NCBI RefSeq assembly: GCF_029784165.1
Contig: NC_073694.1
Coordinates: 32,469,506 to 32,533,505, forward strand
Source of the DNA: Wyeomyia smithii
Taxonomy: Eukaryota > Arthropoda > Insecta > Diptera > Culicidae
Length of the DNA: 64,000 nucleotides
Direction: 5' to 3'
Shown: one piece after another, positions 44,653 to 54,898 of the stretch
Numbering within the stretch: position 1 is the stretch's first letter
Layout of the letters: the number at the start of each line of letters is the position of its first letter
Program-made: the position numbers and the translations under genes
Notes under the pieces: model-generated
Seen by the model: the letters and a program-made list of their open reading frames with translations, nothing else
The model's database searches: none
Told to the model about the DNA's origin: nothing

Positions 44653-44770
44653 CCTGCTCTAAAACTTTTGACCTGATCCAATGGGGACGGCTTTTACTAA
44701 GACTAGATCACCTTACATGAGCTGCCAGTCATTTGATTTTTTATCATACGCCTGCTTTCGCTTTTCTTCT
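44653..44770 (-). repeat. Dispersed repeat, copy 1 (inverted relative to 49832)
   Basis: Its reverse complement matches 49832-49948: shared words are GCAGGCGTATGATA, CAAATGACTGGCAGC and AAAAGCCGTCCC, in the same order and spacing. Identity is of the order of 75-80% by eye. Part of an unidentified repeat family. Confidence 0.65.
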
Positions 44771-45711
44771 GATTCTCTGAGATTGGCCACACTTGATTGG
44801 CTTTTCGACTGGTTTACTTGTTGATCGTTTGATCGTTGAGTTCCATATTTTCTGACTTCGACTATTCGATTTACGACTATCCTACTTTTTGACCAAATGT
44901 TTTCTAATATGAAATCAGTGAAGCAGATTTGATGATTTTCTGGCTTTCTAACTTTCTGACTTTGTGACCCTCTGAATTTTTGGCTTCTGGATTTTCTAAC
45001 TTTACTGGTTCAAATTTACTGGATTGAGATTTGTCTCATTGATTTAAGCTTATGAAATATGAAAATTTCAGCTATCTTCTTATGGAGCTTTTTTCTGTAA
45101 GTTATCGCTCTAGTGTTTTGCGTTTAAAAAGTTTTCACCGCAAAGAAGAGTAACGATTCATTTTCTATCATTTACTGATAATAAAATATAAGAATTTGAA
45201 AAGAAAAAAAGCAATAGCGGTAACGATTGTCATTACCTCTCAGTACGTACTGCATCTACAAACCCATCGCGTAGCTTAACAAGTTTTCCGTTGGGCGGAA
45301 TTCCGTTCAGCGTATCGCTTTCAATACCGCTGGGCAAACCAAAAAAAGCTGACCTATTTTCGAGCATACCTCACCGCGCTTTGGTTCATGTCTCGAGACC
45401 GGATTCAACCGAACTGGATTCAGTACACAGTAGTATCGAATTCACCACACCGCCAGCAGAAATATATGTCCGGCCCGGTAGGTCAGCTCGGGCGCAACCA
45501 GCAGGAAGATGGACCCAAATATTGGATTTCGCTCACGTTTCCCACCGGTTCCCCGAGCGATGGAAGCACCAGCTGAAGTGGACCCCCAAAAGCCGTACTC
45601 GAGAAGAGACTCATCTCATCGGCGACTCTTACTGTAACTCGAGAACCGCACGTTCAAAGACCCGGCTCCACGTAGGCGATTACCGATTTCGCGTGTCCGT
45701 TTGAAGTGCGG
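44771..45711. other. Spacer with a GC-richer segment before a TATA-like site
   Basis: 45290-45700 is of higher complexity and open for 137 codons only if a TTG start is allowed. No family resemblance. It may be promoter-proximal or LTR sequence. Confidence 0.3.
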
Positions 45712-45720
45712 TATAAATAG
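45712..45720 (+). promoter_or_regulatory. TATA box-like site TATAAATAG
   Basis: A strong TATA match in GTGCGGTATAAATAGAG, with GC-richer sequence upstream. No coding region could be assigned downstream, so it may belong to a noncoding or LTR promoter, or be chance. Confidence 0.3.
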
Positions 45721-46932
45721 AGAAAATAAACGGCCACTCCGGCGGTAACAGATCTTCAACCGAGGACACCGGAGCGACCGTTTTTTCGTTGCAGTATGCG
45801 GTAAAGTAATGGGCAATATTACTGAACTGAGCGGTTGTCACAATAAAATTTTGCGGAAGCGAATTTATTACTGGGGATCTGTGCACAGCAAAATTTTAAA
45901 TAATTGATTAATTGTTATCATTGCATACTAAACTATCTAAAAATCAAATATTCTCAGGTTAAGGGGACCTTGTGTGTATCTCAGACAGACGCTTTCAGCA
46001 ATATCTTCCGCTAATAATTCACGAAAAAATCTCTTGCGATCAAGTTCAGTACGCCGGAAGCTATTATGCTATATGTGAGCAAATTTTTAATCCTCCCTGC
46101 TAGCTCATATCTTCCGGCAGATGCACATATCAATCAGTTCAATACATTTTCCCCTCCCAATGGACTGTCGCGGAATCAAAAAAAGAACTACAAGGAAAAA
46201 GAGAACGAAACACATTCAACCGTTGAAACGATTTTCGCTGCTCGATGAAATTCAAATGAAACTGTTTCGAAGCAACGGCGGAGATACAGACAGGGTAAGG
46301 CCGGGGAACACTTGAAGCACTCGCAGCAGAAAACACGAACTCGTACTCTATTTCTACTGCTCTCTTTCATTGTTGCAAATATGCGAACGTGACAATTTTT
46401 CCCGATTTTTCCCTACTCGGTTACCTGTCTGTTCGTTGTTCAGCGCACTGTGCATCGATAAAACTGAACCGTATGCTTCTCGGTAGATCACCGGCTAATG
46501 AATCGTTTTCAATCGTCCAGTTGCTGCATTGTTTGGTGAAGCGATAGTGGCGATTCTTGCTACGGCGATGTGTGACATGAATTTCAAAATTTTAGTGAGT
46601 ATAAACTGTAGCAGAGTTTATTAAACAATCAATACAAAACTGCTTACTGGAAGAAAATTTTGGTTCGAACTTCGAAACAGATGAGCAGTCTCTGCTAACG
46701 ACAACCAAACAAAGTACACTTCCAATTGATCATTTCAATCTAATCTATTTATTCAGATCTGTATCCCACATTCGTTTTGACAAATAATGCACACATAAAC
46801 ACTTTTCTGCAGCTTATCGGCATCGTTCCGTCGTCGTGTCCCGGTTGAATGCCAGAAAACTCTACGAAGAAAAATAACCGATATTGTTATGGTACTTGGG
46901 AAACTTGCTCGCCCACACGCGCCGTACCCGGC
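45721..46932. other. Intergenic DNA
   Basis: Several AATAAA-like words (for example near 45843). No supported gene. Confidence 0.35.
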
Positions 46933-46958
46933 GTTGTTGTTGTTGTTGTTGTTGTTGT
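46933..46958. repeat. (GTT)n microsatellite
   Basis: About eight GTT triplets. They give poly-Val, Cys or Asn runs in the overlapping frames. Confidence 0.95.
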
Positions 46959-48183
46959 ATTGCCAAATATGTCCGACCATGCGAAAAACGGGTTCTGCCA
47001 TATTCGAGCCAAGAAAGAGAGCAAACCGATGAAAGGCGCTTGTGGAAGACCCATCGTTGTAAGAAGTTCCTCGTACTCCAGAGTGGGGAAGGACAAAGTG
47101 GTGACTTGGAACGACACACAACAAATGTTGATTATTTTTTATTTATGCACCTACACGTGTTCCGCCTGCATTGCCGGCGTTTGCCTGGGTTGCCCGCATC
47201 CGCCCGACCACTCCTTGGACCGAATAGCGGGCCTTTTCCTTTACCAAAAAGGTTACGTGAACTGGTTGAACGGGCAGTCAGTTGCTGTGCTACCTTACTT
47301 TATTCGTTGCTATTTTAAGCACCCGCTTGTTGAGCGAGAAAACAGATTGTTGAACCCAAACGTTACAGCGAGGAAATCATTTTGCATTTTAGCAAAAAAA
47401 AAAAAAATGATAAAAATAGAAAATTTCAATTTAAAATATTCTAAGGGGCCACCCACACTCCAGGTGGAAAGATTCTTGGCGAGTTTTTCAACCGTCTTAG
47501 CTTTACATAAAGTGTATAATATATTTTCAGTTGTCTTAGGTTCCAGTACCTAAGTTCTGTTAAATTTTCAAAATTGTTTTAAAATGTTACCACCAATCAT
47601 TTTTTTTATGTTTCATACTCGTTCGAAATTTGCTAGAGAACCTACAGTAAGAAACTAAAAAAAAGTGCACTGCAAATATAAAAACTGTATTGTAAATGGG
47701 GAATTATGAAACTTTAATAGTTTGTAAAGAGAGGCAAAAAATCACTTTTATGTTACAGCATCTTATAACAATACTTACAGGAAGGTTATAATATTGTTTG
47801 CTTATTATGTATCTAGAAATCACTATCCGATGAATAAAAATAAAATTCTAAATAACGGCATCGGCAATAGTGCCGATTAACCGTGAATAATGTTTCTCTA
47901 TTTGCTTTGATTTTCTTCAGGATATGCTGCTCATAAATAGTAGAATTAAAAATTTATGTTCAGTAAATTAGTTTGTGATATCAATACTAACAATTCTGTA
48001 CCAATCTGCGGCTGAATAGTTTGGAATATTTTAAAAATTTCCGGTCACAGTAAATGAAAAACAAATGGAGAAAGTTTTGTTGCTTTTGAGCAACTTTCCA
48101 GAACTGTTTGTGGCTTATAACTGCGCATTAGACAAAGAAAACAGCAAAATGAATGACAACTACGGACTTGTAAGTGTTTCTGC
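46959..48183. other. Intergenic DNA with one long unsupported frame
   Basis: A plus frame at 46849-47553 (234 codons) spans the microsatellite, but overlapping frames on both strands are open too and its sequence matches no family I know. The rest is AT-rich. Confidence 0.3.
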
Positions 48184-48264
48184 AAGAAAAAAGTACAACC
48201 AAGCGCCGCAATGTAAGCGTGTCACTTACGCTTACATTGCGGTGCTTGGTTGTATTTTTTTCTT
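48184..48264. repeat. Near-perfect hairpin, arms of about 38 bp
   Basis: TACAACCAAGCGCCGCAATG on the left is complementary to CATTGCGGTGCTTGGTTGTA on the right except one base, and the arms extend through GTAAGCGT and an A/T tract. The loop is about 5 nt. It could be a minimal MITE or a hairpin transcript precursor. Confidence 0.8.
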
Positions 48265-49831
48265 CACTCGCTGCATTTGTATTGGTGCAGGTTAATTTGA
48301 GTCTACTTTACTTACACATACGATGAATTCCTCCCGTAGCACCCCAGCCCTAAATGTCTATTTATTTTGTTCACTGAGCAGTTTCATGCAAAATGTCTCA
48401 GCTTCAATATATTTTTTAATTTGTTATTTTTGATTCTATGGGCATAAGATGCCATTTGGTGCTATTGGTTTAATTGTTTAAGCCACAAGTCGTTTTTGAG
48501 AAGCTATTCAAAATGCTATTTTGGGTAGGTATTATTGATTACAAATATTCGCAGAACCAAAACGGTTTGTTCGATCGGTGTGACATATTCAAAAATGTTG
48601 TAGAAAGTATTTTCCTTTTTTTCCAAAAAAAAAAAAAATATAACCACACTTTCAAAATATTTATTTTGAATAAATTTCAAAAAAAAAAAATTAACAATTA
48701 ACTACCTATCTAAAGAAGCTCATTTTTATAAATTTATTTTTTTTATAAAAACTACAAAAAAACTTAAACTATGGAGACTGTCCGATTATGGAGATATCAG
48801 GAGAATCAAATTGCAAAACTGCAAAATCATTATACAAGTCAATATGCATTGTCTGGATAGGCATGAGTTTTGTACTATCAAAACTATCCTATCGGGAACT
48901 AGTAACATATGCAAAATGTTCGACAATACGATAACGGTGGTATTTTAGCCCACCCGGAAACATTTTACGCACCGATCTGATATGCGTCATCTGATACATT
49001 TAATGATTATTAGAAAACTATGTATGCAATATTGGAATAACATACCTAAGAATCATGCTACATTTATGAAAATATTCAAAATCATGCCAGAGTCAAACCA
49101 AAATCAAGAGTAAGTGGTAGTGTTCAAGAAAAAAGCAGATAGCTATTGCATCAAATATGTATGCTTTGAATTGTTTAATTCATTGTTGTAATAGCATACA
49201 CAGGTTATTAAACTGTTTTTATACTCTAACAAGTGTTAAAAAAGTTAAAATAGTAGTTAAAGGCATGGCCGAAATATGCTTGTATCTGGCTAGAGCTGGC
49301 TTATTTCGTCCATTCCAAGAGTTGACAGCTCTTTGTTTACCATTCTGCCGTTGCGCGCTGAAAGAAGAGGTAGTTTATAGCTACTTACAGGTTATAATTG
49401 AGGATAATCAAATTACGCAAGAAAGGATGAACTTTGATTCATTTTGAAATGCTGTAACTTTGATTTCAATAATTCGAACACCAGTTAACAATGAAACCTT
49501 GAAAGTCTGGTTTTACGACCTCAAATGGGGCTAACTGGGGAGACGATTGCTTATTGGAAATATCGCGACGGATGGAGCTATCCAAGAAATTGTGAGGACT
49601 AGGCGAGCTACTGATTCCGAGAGAACTTTTATTAACTAGTGCAAGTAACAATTCAATTAAATGTGAGTATAATAAGGGTATCAAAAAAATTCGATCAGTT
49701 TCGATTTGAGTTTAGACGGCTGCATGTTTTCGGAAATGTTTTCTCTCTCATGCTCATTCAGCAACGGTAGCCGACATATGCACAGAAATGAAAAAGATAT
49801 TTTATTGCCTCCACGCAATCTGAAAAATATT
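48265..49831. other. AT-rich intergenic DNA
   Basis: A 96-codon plus frame at 49157-49447 is the longest. It has several Cys residues but no recognised domain. Nothing else seen. Confidence 0.35.
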
Positions 49832-49948
49832 CATAAGAAGAGCGTAAGCAGGCGTATGATAGAAAAACAAATGACTGGCAGCCCATGCGGGGTACTTTAG
49901 TTTTGTTAAAAGCCGTCCCGAGTGGGTAAAGTCAAAAGCTTCAGAGCA
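49832..49948 (+). repeat. Dispersed repeat, copy 2
   Basis: Direct-strand partner of the inverted copy at 44653-44770, sharing GCAGGCGTATGATA and AAATGACTGGCAGC. Flanks diverge quickly on both sides. Confidence 0.65.
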
Positions 49949-50141
49949 AAGGCTCGAAAAATGTCCATAAATCGCCGAAAGAGACATACAGTCTTCAAAT
50001 GACAATAGTCAAAGTATGACAAAAACTGGAAGTTTCCGACAAGGGACATTGATAAATTAACCCAACAAAAATGACATAAACAGGTTGCAATTGAGGAAGG
50101 AAAAAATATGAACGAAAGCGGGACATCCATGTGGAAAGTTA

Positions 50142-50853
50142 AGGGGGGACTCTACTCCGGAGGTTGAGGATTAATGATTTTTTGTGATTTTATTTGCAGA
50201 TATTGTGAGTACGGTGAAGTGTTCGGGTAATTTGGCTGTTGATTAAGGTATACTTAAAATGTATCTTACATATCGTGGGTTAAATATAGTTAGTATTACG
50301 TTGTTGGCAGCCTTTATTACGAAATCATGTTTTTTCAATTGGTGGTAAGTTGTGCTCAGCATCTACTGAACCGATTTGACTGAAATTTTTTCTTAGTTTG
50401 TACAGTTAAATTATCCATCTTGTTACATAGCCGTTTTTCGATATATAATTTTTGAATTATTTATAATTTTCTACAAAGAGATTTTTCATGAAAAACATAT
50501 TTTTTACAAAAATGACCGTCATTTTCGCAGTTTTTGGAATTTTCAAAAACGGGTATGTAACCAGTTGGCCAATCTATTTTGACATGCTAAAACAATATTT
50601 CAGCCAAATCGATTCAAGAGATGCAGAGGAAAACTTACCACTAGTGAGGTACAGATTTTGCGAGAGCATTCACGTTCCTAGCTGCCAACAGCATAATATT
50701 CGCTATATTTGCACCAATCGCATGCAACATACATCTTAAAATATACCTTATACAATAGCCAAAATACCCGAACACTGCACTTTACTCCAAACATCCAAAA
50801 AAAAAATGATAAAATTCATTATTTTTCGACCATTCAAAGTAAGGTCCCCACTC
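50142..50853. mobile_element. Foldback MITE of about 0.7 kb
   Basis: Strong inverted similarity: AGTGTTCGGGTAATTTGGCT (from 50218) against the complement of AGCCAAAATACCCGAACACT (to 50776), continuing inwards through AAGGTATA and GTTGGCAGC words and outwards to GGGG-ACT-type ends near 50144 and 50845. The interior frame of 83 codons (50488-50739) overlaps an arm and is probably chance. Confidence 0.7.
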
Positions 50854-51307
50854 AAAACGATTAGGAGAGTGTTAAGAATGACTAACCTGACCTATTAAAA
50901 CAAGGAGTGACATTTGTTCAGATGATTGTTGCACTATCCAAACGAAACCTAGGTCACGGGATGTGGGAAATTTGCAGGCACGTCAAACCTGCTAATTTTT
51001 GGATGGTTCTGGTAATGGATTGCCTGATAAAAATGCGTATTTACATTATGGGCATAGATGGGAGAATTATTTCTGAAGCGATTGATTCATCAAGATAAAA
51101 AAATCGGTCAAAAACTCATCCAGATGATGGTTCCTTTTCTTCCAGAAGATCCATACCAGAAAACCTGCAGTGAGGACATTAACATTTTTGCGAAAAAATA
51201 CAGCGTGCGATCTGCGAATCTTTCCAAAGACATATATCTGATTATAGGCTGCATTGGCCACTACAGGAATGACCCGGAAAGAACCTGTAGTAGGGAACTA
51301 TTAAAAC
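50854..51307. other. Unassigned DNA
   Basis: Two short plus frames (50907-51098 and 51058-51312) without a recognisable domain. The right part (CATTGGCCACTACAGGAATG) shares words with the tandem units that follow. Confidence 0.3.
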
Positions 51308-51790
51308 TCTAGGAACTTTTTTGATGGAAATGCCAAAGATAGAGGTGTCGCACGGTATTTTTTTAAGCAAAAATACGAACACACCACGGGTTCCTTCAGG
51401 GCATCCAGGTTGTTATTGAAGTGACTCATGCAGCCTATATTCAGTTATGTGTTTTTTTTTTTTGAAAATTAATAATGAGAAATCCTGAATCTAAGAGGTG
51501 TCGTACGCTATACTTTGATGCAGGAATATAAATATCCCCACTTCAAGTTTTCTCGAGGCATCCGATTATTTCCTGAAGTGGCTAACGTCTGTGCATTATA
51601 AACAGAAGGTTGAGTTCCGGATCGGAATGTAGTGCCAAGGCTTCGCTTTTTTTGGCTAACGCAGCCTATATTTAAAAATATATCTTTTGAAAGCTTCTTG
51701 ATAAAAATCCTGAAGATAAGATGTCACACGCAATATTTATGCAAAAATGTAAGTGTCCCCTACTACAGGTTCCTCTGAATGTTTCCAGAT
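51308..51790. repeat. Three diverged tandem units
   Basis: The words GAGGTGTCGCACGGTAT, GAGGTGTCGTACGCTAT and AGATGTCACACGCAATAT occur at about 51341, 51497 and 51719, each followed by a Cs/A-rich segment, a GGTTCCT or GTTTTCT word and GGCATCCAG-like sequence. GCAGCCTATATT recurs at 51430 and 51665. Spacing of about 156 and 222 bp implies an indel in one unit. Confidence 0.6.
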
Positions 51791-51860
51791 GAAACATAGA
51801 CATTTCTCGATGATTTCTTGTCCGATTCGTTTTAGGAATACTTCTCCTACCTATTTCTCC

Positions 51861-51890
51861 TACCTAGTAAAATAAGCATTTTACTAGGTA
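51861..51890. repeat. Perfect 13-bp hairpin
   Basis: TACCTAGTAAAAT and ATTTTACTAGGTA are separated by AAGC. A preceding small direct repeat, TTTCTCCTACCTA, suggests local duplication. Confidence 0.8.
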
Positions 51891-53707
51891 ACTCATTACC
51901 AAAACCAGCCGAAAATTAACAGGTTTGCCTTGCCTACCGAAACTTAGGAATATTTCCTACATCTGGTAACTTAGGGCACATTTTCTGTCAAAAAATGTGA
52001 CCTCAAAAATTTTCCAGTTAAATGGTGTTCGGGTTATTAAAATCGAACTTTATTTGTCAAATTTATATAATTTCAAAGTTGAGCACAATTTTGCCCATCT
52101 TATTAATTTCGACTACTCCTTGTATTTCTTATATTAACTACACTCAAAGATATGAAACTAGCGGCAAATGCCTGCATAACTGCTATAAGCCCGATCTTTT
52201 CATTATCAGATGCTTAAAATTTTCGAAAACTTAGCGGCAAAAGGATGTTCTCCTCAAATAAAAAGATCGATGATGAGCTGAAAAAAAATTTCAACGAAAT
52301 ATCGCCATACACGGTTTTCAATATATAGTTGGGCCAAAATATAGACTTAGAGGTCTGAAATATATTTTTAGCACTTCGTAGAAATTTTGATATTTCTACG
52401 ATAGTTACCAATAATTTGTTTCGTTGACCGATGTTCGTCAAAGTAGGCACTTAGATCTTAACAATGGTATGATTTAGCAGGTACTCATGTTTAAAAAATC
52501 GAGTATTTTTAACAAATTGTGTAATCACTTTCTGAAGCGGGTCAAAATACCTTCGTTACCCTATATGTGTTAATTGTTTGGTAATGAATCCATTTGCTTT
52601 TGACGTAGGGTTTCGTCTTACGGCTATAGAAGCGCAAATTCAAAAACCAAAAACGTCGAGAGCGTCACGCGGAACGTCATATTAATGAAACTCTTAGTCT
52701 TAGTCTAAATCAAACTAAAAAACCGATCACTACCTGTTGCTCGCAGCACGCCTTAAATTTCGGCTTTTATAATAAATTTTCTCCGATGTACGGTAATTAA
52801 GAGTTATTATAAAACCCCTGGTTAGATAATACTTAAAATTATAAATAGTTATTAATGTATATGAAAGAGGGGTTTACCTTCAATAATTCGACTGTGGCAA
52901 CAAACGTGGGACTGAATCTGACTACGTGAATGATATTGATGAAGAAATAATCCTAAAGAGTATGTGCTGTTATATTTTTATACACCGGATAATCAAATTT
53001 TCATAAATACATATGATTTGCGGTATCTAAACTTTCAACAATTGATCTTATCACTAACTTTCACCGCTGTAAATCAAACCTTATATAGTCTATCAAATAT
53101 TAAATTGAAAACGAGATTGATAATGAATATTCTGACTGCAAGAGAAGAACTGTGGAACTGTAAGAGCCTTTTTTGTCGATCTACGTCTTTTTTCTGTTTT
53201 TTCACCTGCATTTTCTTTTGCTTAACGGACAGATCCCTCCGCCACATCCCGTGGCCACAACAGTCATTCGGAGGTGATACACAACTTCACCTTCAGGTTC
53301 AGCAGTTCCACTACCAGATGGAGTAGGGCTTGATGATCGGCGTGGCGTAACTTACACTACCTTTCTCCTTCAGCACAGTCGACACTAAAGTATTCAAAAG
53401 ATTTGACTTTTGCCTATTCAAGTGCACAACGACACGACCGCCAGAAGAACTATAACTCTCGGTTGTTACACACCACTTTTATATTCATTGAGTACCCATC
53501 ACTGTTTTGAGAGGATGGTTTACTGGAAACTTGATCGACCAACAGCAAGCAAAGTAACTGCAAGTCGTAGCGTAGCAAGCGGTGATTTCAAATATAATAT
53601 GTTCGTATGGATTTTACTGCAACACCCGCTTATCCGATCGCAGCCTTCAATAGCGAACTGACCAGTGGAGGCAAATAGTGGTCCAATAAGGCAAAAAGTG
53701 GGACATA
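51891..53707. other. AT-rich intergenic DNA
   Basis: No supported gene. 53150-53690 is slightly less AT-rich, with frames up to 120 codons (52964-53326) that match nothing I recognise. Confidence 0.35.
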
Positions 53708-54867
53708 ATTCCATAGCGCCTTTCACCTTCATCCTAGCTTAAAAGTGTCTTCCGAACAATTGTTTGTATAAATGATCAACATAATTGCAAATAGTCAAAA
53801 AGTATGAAAAGTACTATATTAAGAATAAAAAAATTTACTTTTTTGTGTTAAGAGACAAAAGAATAATTTATTTAGTTGTAGAAAATTCAAAAATATGAAG
53901 CTTTGTTGAACAAAAGAAAATCCTATCTTTTTTCGGTACAAAGTTATAATACTTTATAACTACTTTATATCGAAAAAATAAACTTAAACATGCTATAAGT
54001 TTGTAAGGAAAAGTCTTGGAGATGTGTGGTTCTCAACAAAAACGTGTGTTTTGTATGATCAAATGCTTCTTTAGAACAAAGTTTTCTTATAAAATGTAGC
54101 TAACAAAAGTTAAGTGCAAAAAACTAACTTTTGAGTAACTTTTACAGAAAATACTTGGTAACTCTGGACCCAATGAAGGTAGGAATTTTGTTTGTTCAGC
54201 AATGATTCATATTTTTGCACGTTCTAAAACTTTGCCCAATAAACCATTCCTCTATCTCTTAACACAAAAAAGTTAGTATTTTTGATATATTAAAACCTAC
54301 TGTAACATACGCCCGCCGTACTCAAATATTGGTTGGATTTGGACGGAACCTAAAGGAGTTTAAAGAACTCTAGCTTAACTTCATGAAAAAGTATTAACAT
54401 CAACTTGCCCCTTTTTAACCTATACGTTTTTGAAATTATGGAAAAAATAAGCTGCAATATGATATAACTTTGTAAGGAAAAGTCCTGGAGATATATGTTT
54501 TTTAGCGAAAATGTGTGTTTTGTGTGCCCTAACAGTTCCTCTGAACAATACTTTCGTGTAAAATGCAACTAACAAAAGTTGAGTACAAAAATTTACTGTG
54601 AAGTAAGTTCCATGTTATATACTTTATAACTTCGTTCCAGAAAAAGGTAGGGTTTTCATTTGTTCAACAAAGTTTCATATTTTTGAGTCTTCTACAACTT
54701 TGCTAAATAAACTTTTTTTCTATCTCGCAACACAAAAAAGTTATTTCTTTTATTTTTAGTATAGTAAACTTTTCATACTTTTTGACAATTTGCGATTATG
54801 CATTCATACAAACAATTTTTATGAAGACTTTATTAAGCTAGGATGATGGTGAAAGGTGCTATGGAAT
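53708..54867. mobile_element. Foldback element with 227-bp arms and internal direct repeats
   Basis: 53708-53934 is the reverse complement of 54641-54867 with scattered changes (shared words: ATTCCATAGC, TTTCACC.TCATCCTAGCTT, AGTCAAAAAGTATGAAAAG, TGTTGAACAAA). The centre holds two diverged direct copies of about 120 bp starting TTTGTAAGGAAAAGTC at about 54000 and 54471. A further palindrome abuts the right arm and is split by the RTE element. Confidence 0.8.
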
Positions 54868-54885
54868 CCCGAGATATAGCATTTT

Positions 54886-54898
54886 TACGAAAAATTAA
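54886..54898. repeat. RTE target-site duplication, left copy
   Basis: TACGAAAAATTAA, identical to 58302-58314. Confidence 0.85.

Noticed and set aside
45291..45704. 137-codon frame before the TATA-like site
   Set aside because: It needs a TTG start and lies upstream of the only promoter-like signal. No family resemblance.
46849..47553. 234-codon frame around the GTT microsatellite
   Set aside because: Frames on both strands are open here, the poly-Val run is microsatellite-derived, and no domain is recognisable.
49157..49447. 96-codon Cys-containing frame
   Set aside because: No domain, no splice or promoter context, and AT-rich surroundings.
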